From the NCBI GenBank assembly GCA_035041965.1, contig JAPYMA010000235.1, forward strand, positions 1-64,000: a DNA stretch of 64,000 nt, in the 5' to 3' direction. Below the pieces are notes generated by a model. It was not told where the DNA came from. It worked only from the letters and a program-made list of their open reading frames with translations, and made no database searches. Position numbers and translations under genes: made by a program. Every line of letters begins with the position of its first letter. Position 1 is the stretch's first letter. The DNA comes from Anisakis pegreffii. Taxonomy: Eukaryota > Nematoda > Chromadorea > Rhabditida > Anisakidae. Shown here one piece after another: positions 12,855 to 23,672 of the stretch.

Positions 12855-13420
12855 AGTCGAGCTAACCGTCTTCTCAGGATTGCCCTGAAACATGCGAATT
12901 TAGTTCTCGCCATTCGATCCAGCAGAACCTCTAGAATTAGAATTGTAAGAATTTTACTGAGTAATTTGGCTTAGTTGAGAAGATATAGCTATATTTCTGA
13001 TGCTATAGATGTTGGCACATTCAAACCTACCGTACCCTGAGCTTTGACCAGTAACATATAAATTTCTTCACACCAGTAGATCGAGCAAAATCTCTCATTC
13101 AGAAAAATATATATTTTGTCGGGCGATTTCGCTTAGTTGAGGAGCTACAGCTATTTGATTAAAGCTATCTGAACTGGCGCTGAGGTGCTCATTGATATGC
13201 ATTTGATCACTATTGATCAATGCATATTATACATTACTATAGAAATATGGGTACATTCAAGCCAACTGTCTTCTCAAGTTTGCCCGGAAACATACTCAAG
13301 TTTGTCCATCATTCGATTGAGCAGAATTTCTGCTTTCTAAAAAGGAAAAGCTCACTGGAAAATTCCGCCCCTGCGAAAAATCTCGGGATTTCGGGATTTG
13401 ATAAAACAGATCAATTTGCG
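12855..13420. repeat. Degenerate tandem repeats
   Basis: Related segments occur near 12855-12915, 13013-13105 and 13247-13340. Each has a version of ACATTCAAGCC or GTCGAGCTAACC, then GTCTTCTCA, then a TTGCCCGGAAACAT-like box, and later CATTCGATTGAGCAGAA. The linkers share TTTAGTTGAGAAGATATAG. The copies are too diverged for a clean unit length, which is roughly 160-230 bases. They have no coding capacity. Confidence 0.5.
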
Positions 13421-15325
13421 TGAATTTTGATAGTATGCCCATCTTGAATCAAACCTTAATCATTCCCATCTAGTTTATATGCACTTATCTTTGCTGTTTG
13501 CCCGCTATCATTGATGTTCAGCTAAGAAAAATAGACGCAAATTGGACGAATGACATGATCAACGACAGCTCGATGAACTTTTACGTAACATTTCATTGAA
13601 TATTCAACTGATTATTCTGCTCTTCATTGGTTTACATCACCCTCATCTGGATGCATTTCTATGTAATAGACTCACAGAGATAATCACATTTTCTAATAAA
13701 AACCAAGAGGAACAAAGTTCAATGAAATTTTGAGTCGTTTCTCCCCACAAAATTTGTTCGGCTTCAATATTCCATCTGTTAATTCAACTGCATCTTCTAA
13801 AGACTGCAAGTCTTTTTACTTCACTATTTGGAAACATTTTCATCCGATCGAAATGTACATAAATTTTCACTGAGTTCACTCATAGTGAGAATTCATCGCC
13901 GAAATAGGTAAAGTTGTTCCATTCAAAAGGATCTTAAGCTTGAATATCAAATACATTTGCATGATTTTTGATCGAAATTATCAAATATGTAAGTGCTCGA
14001 TGGTTCGATGAAAATCCATTGCAGATGTTTTTCCGTTTCTAGATAAACTCTAAAGTTTTAGTTTTTTCGAAACTCGAATGATATAATTCATGCGATGCAT
14101 TTTTTGTATAAAATCGAAATTTTCGAAATGGCAGAATTCAGCTGACATTAATACTGAGAGAAAATGGACTCGAAGCATTGGAAATAAGTGTTTGAAAATC
14201 AAGAATTTCATATTCTTATGCAAGTGTACTGTTATTAGCTTAGACCCGAGATGACAAGATGCCTTAGCATAGAATATGCACTATGCCCTTGCGGCATGAT
14301 CATTGGCATCATTATATGAAATATTAATTTGAATTTGAATGCTTAGTTGCTTGGATTTGTTCAATAATTTGTTGATTTAGCTCCTTTCTGATTAATAATG
14401 AACATATTAGTTCGAAAAATGTGTTTAAACATGTCCCGCATCGATATTTCAATAATTGCTCGATCCCGGGATTATTCCGGGATCAAAAATTGATCCCGAG
14501 ATTGAAAAATCGTTGGGATTTTGCAAACCCTAATATGAATATTTGTACAAGCTGAGTAGTTCATTCCGGACATTGTATCCGTTTGATCAATGTAGACAAG
14601 AGGGTAATGATATCGGGATCACCGTATACAAACTAACGGTGAATGTTATCCAGCATGGACTCATTCCACTTGGTATCAATGTGCGTTCGGGTTCTATCGC
14701 ACAATAGGTCGACAGTCTTCAATTTGATTTCTTTTCTCTAAGTGTGACTTTGCAATTGACATATTCTTCACCTCAGGTGTATTGATTATATTCGTAATAT
14801 GAATACAAACTATGTCCTGTTGTTTCTTGGTGTTTATCATTGGTTTAATTCTCGTTGTGTAGATCTCAAACACTAATATAGTTCCGGGGCTATATACACC
14901 TACGCATTGGTAATCCCCTTGCATAGTAGGCACGTCGTCCATCCAAGGATGAGGCTAACGCATGGGCTTCGGCTCACACACACATGCGTGTCTGGCGCGG
15001 TGTAGCTCAAATACTGCGGCATTACCGGAACACAATTAGCTGCGAGCATGCTTGATTACTCACGATCAAATTGAAATAATTGCAGTTGAAATACCTCTCC
15101 TTCTTGCAGAAAGCAATTATTGTCGTAGTATTTGGGAGAGCTGTGGCACAATGTCTTCATGGAGGCAATGGCTGACGCGTGTTCTGTGTTTGTTAGACCA
15201 CACCTCCTTTCTCGTTGACTTAAACTGCAGCAGCGTTACCGAAAAAATTTTATGCGTCCGCTTGTGGAGAGCTGTCATATAAGTGTTCATTAAGTGTGTG
15301 ACTGACATTTGGGTAATTTTGTCTT
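13421..15325. other. Intergenic upstream of SAV1
   Basis: AT-rich at first. At 14461-14513 there is a short palindrome cluster built on GATCCCGG and CCGGGATC. From about 14940 to 15060 composition becomes more balanced (CACACACACATGCGTG and CGCGGTGTAGCTCAAATA), probably another repeat remnant. No gene was recognised. Confidence 0.45.
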
Positions 15326-15441
15326 TTAGGTTGGTAAAATCCAAACGGCATTTCTTTCATAGTCGCAGTTGAATATGTTACTCAAAGCACAGCAAGAAAT
15401 GTTCGCACGAACGAAATGCTGTTGTAATTTTACCAACCTGA
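15326..15441. repeat. 116-base hairpin just upstream of SAV1
   Basis: The arm at 15326-15358 (TTAGGTTGGTAAAATCCAAA and on) pairs with 15409-15441 at about 27 of 33 positions, including 13 uninterrupted pairs at the base. The loop is about 50 bases. It ends 48 bases before the SAV1 start codon, so it lies in the promoter or in the outron removed by trans-splicing. It could be a tiny foldback element or a structured RNA. Confidence 0.65.
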
Positions 15442-15472
15442 AATACGACATTTGTTTATGGGTAATCGTTTT

Positions 15473-15489
15473 GTGAATTGCAGACGGGT
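15473..15489 (+). promoter_or_regulatory. Probable spliced-leader acceptor of SAV1
   Basis: TTTTGTGAATTGCAG ends at 15483, six bases before the SAV1 ATG at 15490. A 3' splice site this close to a start codon, with no exon that could precede it, is typical of nematode trans-spliced messages. It supports the chosen start. Confidence 0.5.
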
Positions 15490-16708
15490 ATGTTAAATCG
15501 TAGAAGGCGTCATCAAACACCTACCTTTCTTGAGGGAACACCCGGACGTTATCTGAAGAGAGAAACTCCTTTGCCAGTACCGTCCTGCGACGGTATGTGA
15601 TGATTGCTTTTGTTCGTACGTATTTTACTTATTGCAGTCGTACTGTCCGCGTCATTGTATGTCGACGAACATCGTTGCACCGTTTCTAGAGAAGCACTTC
15701 ATGTCGAATTTATTCCTCTTTTATTCTTTATTCAGTTTTTGTTTTCATCTCATCAGCATTTTTCCATATTCAGTAAATAGAACTTGTTCGATCTCAAAAT
15801 TTGCTTTGCTTGATTATCTTACATCTCAGAAATTTTTCAGGCTCATTTCAAGCACTTGCATCCGCTTCGCAAGCAGTTCGTCAGTCGACGCAAAGTTTAG
15901 ATCAAAATCTGGTGAGTCGTATTGCTGGTGAGAATGCTGTGACGAGACCTAAGCCTGAACTGTCATCGCAAAGTTTTAATGACAGTCGGACGGCACATGC
16001 ATCACTAGCTAAAAAGGGTCTTCTACCCTCACTCAGCATCGGGAATGTGGCTCAAGTAAGTTTCGATGAAGAATCTTGAAAACAGATTTCAATTTGCACC
16101 TGTGTAACTCATCGTCATTAAGTTACCCTTTATGTACACTACAAGAAGTATTACATCAATTTTCGAAAGCTGTTCATGACCTCAGAGTGTTGTTCATTTT
16201 GAGTCCGATAATGACACTGACGTGCTGCTGTTGTATTTGTAATGTTTTTTCAATCTTTGATCATATCAATCAGCCACTGAATTTTAGTACAGTACAAGAA
16301 CAAGTGAGTGTGATAGTGGGTGTCAACGAGTCGTTTCAATGTCTCTACAGAGTTTGCCAGGTCTTTATTTTGATTCGATTAATTGTGCTTCTTATGTTCA
16401 ACTGAATCATCTGTTGACATCTTAAAAAAGGTAGAAAAGTATTGTTTATTACAGGCAGGGCAATAAGTGCGTCGATAGTGGGTGAAAATATATCTGGTGG
16501 AACGGTAGAAGATGAGGTGCCGTTGCCTCCGAATTGGGCAGTTGAAGTTACTGCTGACGGAATCAGGTGAACGATATTCAGTAAACACTTCGTTCATGTA
16601 AAACGCTTCTGAGCAAAGTCGTCTTCAGTGATTGACATCTGCAAATAAGCTTCTGTGTACCTCATTCGATATTCGTTCATTCAGCAATTGCAACTCATTA
16701 CGAGTTTC

Positions 16709-16807
<99 letters not shown>

Positions 16808-17794
16808 TTTGTATTTGAAGATATTATGTTGATCACAATACTCGACGCACTCATTGGATACATCCGTTGGTTAACGAGAATTTGCCACCTGGATGGATTA
16901 AACAGTTCGACACTGCAAACGGAGTCGTTTATTATAAGTGAGTAGTATTTCCTTGACATGCATTTGCTTTCACTGCATGTTCCTCATTCAAACTGTCAGT
17001 TACTGGAATCGGAGAAATTATTCAATTTGTTTCCGGGTGGATTTGCTCATTTTGTTCCCATTTTGGAATGTTTACGAAATAGTCAAAAATCAGTGCAGGC
17101 ATAATTCCGTATCTATTGGATGGGTTGTTTCAGTGGTGAGTCAAAGCGCTAAAGTCGATAAAATTGTAAGTAATAAAATTTTAGTGAGATAGAAGGTCGT
17201 TCACAGCTGGATCATCCCGGTTTAGCCACACCAGTCGTTGTTCATTCAAACGAGCCCGCCGTTTCACGTCTTTCTCAACAGCAGCACGCTGAGAGTACCA
17301 TCGAGAACCTGAACATTATCAATGAGGGTATGCTTCTTCATTTGTGTGCAGATTTCATTTTAATGGAGGTTATGGTCACTGTAGGAATGCAGATATGTGA
17401 TACGCTTTTGTAATGAAGTCAATTTTCTGATAATAACAAATGTTCTCAACTGATTCATGTCCTTTCATGAAAGTATTCAGATTTGTAGACATTCCCAAAT
17501 GGTTGCATTTGTATTCAAGAGCTCCGATGGAACTGGATTATCTTCTTGAGGTTTGTTTGCTTACTGCTTTTCGTTCTTCGTTCTACACATTGGTCTTTGC
17601 AGTTTGATTTTTGAATGTTCTGTACTGAATGTTCAGTGTTTTAGTGGCCGATGTTCCGTTTGGAACAATTGCAAAAATACGACCGCCAATTCATGAAATT
17701 ATATAAACAAGAAGTGATCGATGTAGTTATTAAATACGAACGATTCCGACGAGAAATCTCAAAGGAAATCGCGAGAAGACAACGCAATTTCTGA
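15490..17794 (+). CDS. sav-1: Salvador homologue, Hippo-pathway scaffold (WW-WW-SARAH)
   Basis: Adaptor that binds the Ste20 kinase MST/Hippo through its SARAH domain and promotes Warts/LATS activation at the cell cortex. Exons: 15490-15592, 15841-16055, a short unresolved exon or exons between 16056 and 16454, then 16455-16566, 16821-16937, 17185-17327, 17489-17550 and 17645-17794. The N-terminus MLNRRR...GRYLKRET matches the conserved start of SAV proteins. WW1 begins [17 protein letters not shown] and continues across an intron as [18 protein letters not shown]2 follows at once as [20 protein letters not shown] but loses its second Trp and the D-H pair. The C-terminus [16 protein letters not shown] through [10 protein letters not shown] is the SARAH coiled coil. 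YAP also has WW domains but no SARAH, so Salvador is the better call. The phase at 16455 requires an upstream exon of length 3n+1; a candidate lies at 16186-16238 but its splicing is uncertain. Confidence 0.93.
16710..16804. repeat. (TA)n microsatellite, about 47 units
   Basis: An uninterrupted run of alternating T and A, 95 bases long, inside the SAV1 intron that splits the first WW domain (intron 16567-16820). It ends only 16 bases before the exon at 16821. It generates spurious open frames on both strands. Confidence 0.97.
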
Positions 17795-20700
17795 GCTCCT
17801 CACCTAGCCGTCAGTACGACTTTTAGCGCATCAGCGTTTATATATCACATGCAAGTAAAGAGTCGACCGTTTCATATTCACATTTCACCTTCTGAGGATC
17901 GTTAGAATCTGCAACATTTAAAAAATTTCTCATTCAGCGTTCTGTCGTCGTGAGTACTCTTCGTCTGTTTCACGCTTCTTCACTTCATTTTGCGTGCAAC
18001 CATTACTGTAAATAAGTCATTTAAACTGGAGTGCAGCTGTTCTTAGTTGAATATTCTGTTGAGTCACAAGTGATGTTGTTTTTTTGTTGCAAATATTCAG
18101 AGTATCACAGATAACTATTCGTTATATTTACTTTTCAGTTCTGTTTTTGTTCCAAAGTATTATAAATAATCGTAATCCTTCCAAAAGTGCTCACTCACAT
18201 TGCATATGTAAATACATATTGTTAGTGATGATGATGTCTCATTCAAGGATGTTCGATTTTACATCTTGTTTGGGAACAGTCTAATTGTTTTTGTATTTTA
18301 TGATTTGTTTTTCACGAATCTTAGATGTGGTCAGATTTCTATCGTCGATTGTATTTTCATATATTCTTGGTGGGTTCAAGCTCAGTTTCTGTGTGACATA
18401 TAATAAGATCATAATCAGTTCGATTGTGCCTTTTTCTTTTATGTAATTTCTGATTTTGTTGTTGACAGTTTGCGTCATTATGAATCAATTATCATACATT
18501 ATGCGTAGAATAGCTGTCCATATTGCTTGCAGTCAGTCATCTCTCCAATAGAGATTAATCATAAGTACAGTGATATGGTGGTTATTAATGTTGTGTGAGA
18601 AATGGTAACAATCGTCGAGCCGAAGCTACGTTATCGTTTGTATTGATTATTGCTTATGCCACATGAACGAGTAATACCTAAACGTTTCACTAGTACTTTT
18701 TAAATGAAGTCTTTCAAGCAATCTAAAGAAACTTCGCAACTCAGCGCGTAGTTAGTAGTCAGCAATTAACGTAAATCATATAACTAAGCGAGTATTAATT
18801 AATAAGAATATCAGTCAAATGGTTTGTGAATTAGCGAAGGGACTGTGAATATGATTAATTATAAATTTATTATTTGAAGTTGTGTATTTGAATGTTCATT
18901 TATTGGTACATTGCTATATTGTTGAATTAATTTCATCTTGCCAAAGAAAGTCTGTGATTTGCTCGAATTTTTTTGCTTATTTTCGTTATCAAAATTTCAT
19001 TTATGTTTTATGCATTTTGCGTCAGTTTCATTGAGCGTTTCATCAAACATTGTTGTCGAATTTACAAACATTGCTATATTGAGAGTCCACTCGTGTCATC
19101 GTGTCAATCCTTGACAGCGGCTTTCCATCATCTTCAGCTTGTTCAGTGAGAAGAAATCTGATTTCAGTTGGGCTTCCATATCACTTGACTGGAACCTCAT
19201 GTGACCCGCTGGCCGGGTAAGGAATTGAGTTCTAATCAAATAAGGAAGCGTGCTGAAAAGAATTGATCTTGGATATTCTTAAGAGCGCAACGTCCGTTGT
19301 GGGAGTTGTAATTTTTGTAGATTCTTCCCCTTTCTGATTTGAATAAATCAACCGACCGCATGATTCTAATGATTTTTATGTGTAAATTATGAATGCTGTT
19401 AATGGGTATATATTTAACTTATATTATTAGAATTAATATTATTACTCACATACATAATGCTTATACCATGTAATATATTTGAGTGCCGTTTTGCCTGATA
19501 TATGTCAGTTCTTGATAGTTCCTGTGCCTACTTATACAAACAATGATTAGTTGTCGTATAAATATCGTTCACTTTTTATTGATGGTGTTGAGTCGTTAAC
19601 ATCTTCAAAAGGCATTTGCATTTGGTTTATTCATTAGGAGCATGATTCACTGAGTGCTGTAGTAATGATGACTCGAACTGATAATCGTAATGAAGTTGCG
19701 ACTTGAAACAAGTTTTCGGGTAGAATCATGGCTTATACTGAGATTTTTGAGTTGTTGTTTGAAGCAGCTTCATGCACTTGATAAAAAGTGCAACATTTAT
19801 TTAGCGGGATTTATTTTACGAGTGTTGACGATGAAGAGGCATTGCGGCGTCGATGTGTGTTGATTGTTAGCGCATGGGATTCACTGTGTAAACGTTGACA
19901 TTTCGAATAATGTTATCATTCGTAAAATTTCATATGTTTCTCAAGATAAAGTGATATATTTGCACTTTAATGTGGCATTGCGATCGGACAGTGTTTTTGG
20001 ACGTAAACATGAAAGATAAGTGACATTTTGATGCTGAGTGCATGTGACGTTAACATTGCCCACTAGCTGAATTGCGTCAATGAGTTTGCGTGGGATCGTT
20101 CATAGCAGAAATGAAATCATTTTATTGACCGGTTGGATTTTTTTTTCGAAATGATACTTATAAGTAAACGCCAAAAAGTATCAGTCCTATCAGTTCAGAA
20201 AAAAAGTGGGATGTCTTAAGTTAATTTATTTCGCGACTTGTAATACTCATACACCTAATCAATCCATTCGTCTGGATTTTCGATCCCGTCCACATAGGCT
20301 CGAGATTAACCAAAGCAAACTTGCAATCAAACAGGTAAAGTAAACGAAGCAAATTGCCTTCAACTGCTGATGTATATCAGCCTATCGTCATTGTTACGCA
20401 CGTTTACGTAGATTTGCGCATGAATAGTTGTGACGCAATAAAAGAGAGAGTAAAATATCATTGAGTTGCATTTTCAAATGATAAGTTTTTATGAGTCGTC
20501 CGATTAGAATCATTTGAAAATTGAAAGACATAAAAGCACATCTTTTGTTGATTGTATTATGATTCTTTGCTGATGTTTAAGATTATTTTATACCGTTTTC
20601 AAAGGTAAACACGAAGGAAACGTCTTAACGACCATTTGTTGCGGTCTTAGTTGCATTGCCTTCGATGTTCTTTCCGATTTGAGAATGTCAGTTTTCTCTT

Positions 20701-21102
20701 GAATGCTCCCACCTATTCCAGCTGTCTTCAATTGATGATTCTCTTTAACACTTCACTTCCTCTTAGTATTTTAGAAAATCGTGAACTGATCCTCGACTCT
20801 TTCTCTAAGAATCGCTGTGTATTCGCAATTAAGCTGATATGTTCACTTATTCCATATGTTCATTGTAGTATGTTAATGAGATTGCATCCTGCATCTTAAT
20901 TTGTCCATTTCAAGTTCCATTTTGTGCAGTGATTAAGCGAACGGTAACGCCTACAGATCCATCAGTTAATGCCGACATAAAATATCATTTGAAAATATCC
21001 AACTGCAGTGTGCGATCAAAAATAATAGCCGCGGTAATAGCCGCATGTGGATTACCTGAATACTTTCAGAGGGTGCACTGATAAAAGACGACAGTTAGAG
21101 CA
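17795..21102. other. SAV1 3' region and intergenic sequence
   Basis: Begins with the SAV1 3' untranslated region and continues as AT-rich intergenic DNA. No paired exons or recognisable proteins were seen on either strand, and no obvious repeat structure. Confidence 0.5.
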
Positions 21103-21763
21103 ATGCAACAATCATTGATGCTCATTTTCACCTTGCTCTTTCCACTCCTTTTGCATGCAGCAACTGAAAATGAAAAACTTGCTTACGATTTATTGGTCTC
21201 GAAGGATAAACTTCTCGTGAGTCTCTTCTCAGATCTGAATCTAAAGTTCTTTATGAAATAAAGTTTGAAGTTTTTTTTTTGGTGAATCTAAAAGATTTAT
21301 TTCAATATCAGCAAACGAGTGCGAGAAAGCTGCGCACTTGTTTATCCTTAAAAATACAATTTAATCGGCTTCATTGTTGTTGAAAGTGAGAAATGTTCAG
21401 GCTGAAGCACACCAACTTGAAGAGTTGGCTATATTGTTGCTGCAGCAGAATGCAAAGCAAACTCAAATGGAAGCCTTGAAAGCAAGTCTCACTGGGTTGC
21501 CAATCGGTGCATACAATACAATATCCCGAACAAACGCATACCCCTATCGATCACGTCCTCTTCTCAAAAGGCCACAAAATCAAGAAGTGAGCGATGACGA
21601 TGAACAAAGACGATTGCAAGAAATTCTGAAGAGGTTTCTGAAGAATCACTATTGTTTATGTGCTTTGATGAACGCACGAAAATGTGATGCTCGTTTAATG
21701 CAGTCAAACCTTTTTCGTTATAATACTCGCGTTCGAATGAATTCACTCGATTCAGTGGCGTAA
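21103..21763 (+). CDS. Predicted small secreted protein, 158 residues, unknown
   Basis: Exon 1 (21103-21216) encodes a clear signal peptide, MQQSLMLIFTLLFPLLLHAA, then a short acidic stretch. Exon 2 (21401-21763) follows a TTCAG acceptor in matching phase. It starts with a Gln/Leu-rich helical segment (LEELAILLLQQNAKQTQ), then a Tyr/Pro/Arg region ending RSRPLLKR, then an acidic run VSDDDEQRR and a third basic site EILKR. The KR sites and small size would fit a prohormone-like precursor, but there is no repeated peptide or amidation signal and I do not recognise the family. A TTTCAG about 37 bases before the ATG could be a trans-splice acceptor. The C-terminal part after EILKR could instead be intron, because a GTTTCT donor occurs there. 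Confidence 0.6.
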
Positions 21764-23672
21764 TCCCTTCTGCAACTTTGCATTGTAAAATAGCACTGAA
21801 GTTATTTTTGAAAGGAAATCCAAACAGTTTCATACTCACTAAATGTTTTGGCAATTTTCTTATCTCCTTCCAAATCCTTCTCTACTGATTGTGCCACAAT
21901 GAAAATGGCAAAAAAATTTTTTTGCCCGATTTTATCACAAATTTAAGTGAATAATTGTCTAAGAATTAATTTGAAAAGGTTCAAATTGGTGGATACTTCA
22001 AAGTGATATTGATTGAGCAGAAACACTGACTGCAGAAACAGAACTGATCATGGATTTCATTTCTTAAAAATTTTCAAACAAATTTTCATTCAAAGTTTTT
22101 TAAATTTTTTTCATTTCATATTTTTTTCCTTTAATTTTTTTCAATTTTCAAAAATTCTATGGGATTGATATTCATTAATTGTTTTCAGGATACAAGGTTT
22201 AACAAATGAAAGAGCGATGTGATGCGGAAGATATATCCAGTTGCATCTTATGATCTCTCGAATAATACATTAACACTCGTTCGAAAAAGACGAAACTTTG
22301 AATGCACTGATATTGCACGTTTAAAATTGCTATTTCATTGTGCAGCTGAGATCGCAATCGCAGATGACAAATCATGTGACTTTGACTTTTACTTGTGATT
22401 GTTATGATTATTGATTGCATTGATGTTGTGATGCCGTTGAAAAGAATAAACCCTCGTTTTACTGTACGCTGAATGTTGAATATCAATGAAGGAATGAACG
22501 TTGCGGATGAACTGAAGTATTGTAATGCCCAACATGACAGATTATTGAAGCTGAATGCACGTAATCTTCATGACTGAATTCTAGGTGATCGGATCGTTTT
22601 ATTTGATCTTTACGAAATTGTTGATAACATCATTCACCTGCCGCAGGTGATCAACTCTACGAGAAACTAGCCAGATGATGTTCTGGACTTAGTCAGCTTT
22701 AATAGCGGATCGATCAAGCGAATGATCGCCAACGGCACGAACGGCTCGTGTTCACAAATGAAATGAATAGTCGATCGTTCAAATCGTGTAGATAAAACAC
22801 GATCCAACCTCAGAGAGTTGCGTACCGAGTCGTAAAATATTCGCCTTAAGCGATCTGCAGAGCATTCTAGCTGACATATCTGAGAGCACATTCGCTCTGT
22901 TCTTGAGTCGTTGATGATCTCATTAGCAATCTTACTTCATATGATCTCGCAATGTATCATTCGGTTGGAGTGTGACAATTTTAGCGGTCACCTTCTCTTT
23001 GCTGACGACGTTCATGTGCTCATCATCGTTTGCACTTTGCTCTTCACAATAAATCTTACTTTTTGTTAGATGCATCAACGAAGAAATTGTATATCTATTG
23101 AACGTATCTAGAAGGTTGGGCTCAGTCTTTGCTGTTTTTGTGGTTAGTGAGGTGATTTTCGCAATCAGTTCACTCATTTGCTTGTTTTTAACTGATCAAA
23201 CAGTGCAAGGTTTTTCTTCTTCTAAAAAACCTTTGTGATAAGCATTGTCGAAGTGCTGTAAAATTGTAATGATAGCAGAACATGCGCTGATTTTTATTGC
23301 CGATAATTATTTTTAAATAACAATAAAAACTTATGACGAACGATTAATAAATAAAAGTTGATCGTTCATCACTTCGTCCGTTTTACAGAATTTACGCTCG
23401 CTGTGTTCACTACTAAAAAAAGCATTTGTTAAAACGAACCAATTAAGGTGAATCAATCACTAGAACAAAATCCAGCATTGTTCTCGAATCAGCAATTACT
23501 ATTTTCGTGACTGCGTTGTAATTACATGACTCTAAGATTTGCTCGTTTCAATACTTTCAGCATTTTGGTGCAACGTTACTTGAATGAATTGGAATACGAT
23601 TCAATGAGCATTATAGATTCGTTACGATCTCTTTAAAAGGAATAATTTGCCATCATATATAATCCTTGCATA
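21764..23672. other. Intergenic, T-rich in part
   Basis: At 22040-22170 the plus strand is strongly T-rich. Between 22660 and 23180 the minus strand has two open frames of 74 and 81 codons. Neither has splice partners or recognisable motifs, so they were not called. Nothing else was seen. Confidence 0.45.

Noticed and set aside
14990..15060. Possible tRNA gene (CGCGGTGTAGCTCAAATA resembles an A-box)
   Set aside because: No B-box or pairing arms follow within tRNA distance.
16632..16959. Several open frames with long Tyr-Ile repeats on both strands
   Set aside because: They are translations of the (TA)n microsatellite within a SAV1 intron.
15490..17794. First reading as a YAP/Yorkie protein because of the tandem WW domains
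   Set aside because: The C-terminal SARAH domain and the conserved N-terminus identify Salvador, which acts upstream of YAP.
22667..23177. Two adjacent minus-strand open frames of 74 and 81 codons
   Set aside because: No splice pairing, no motif and no coding-like pattern beyond length; left as intergenic.
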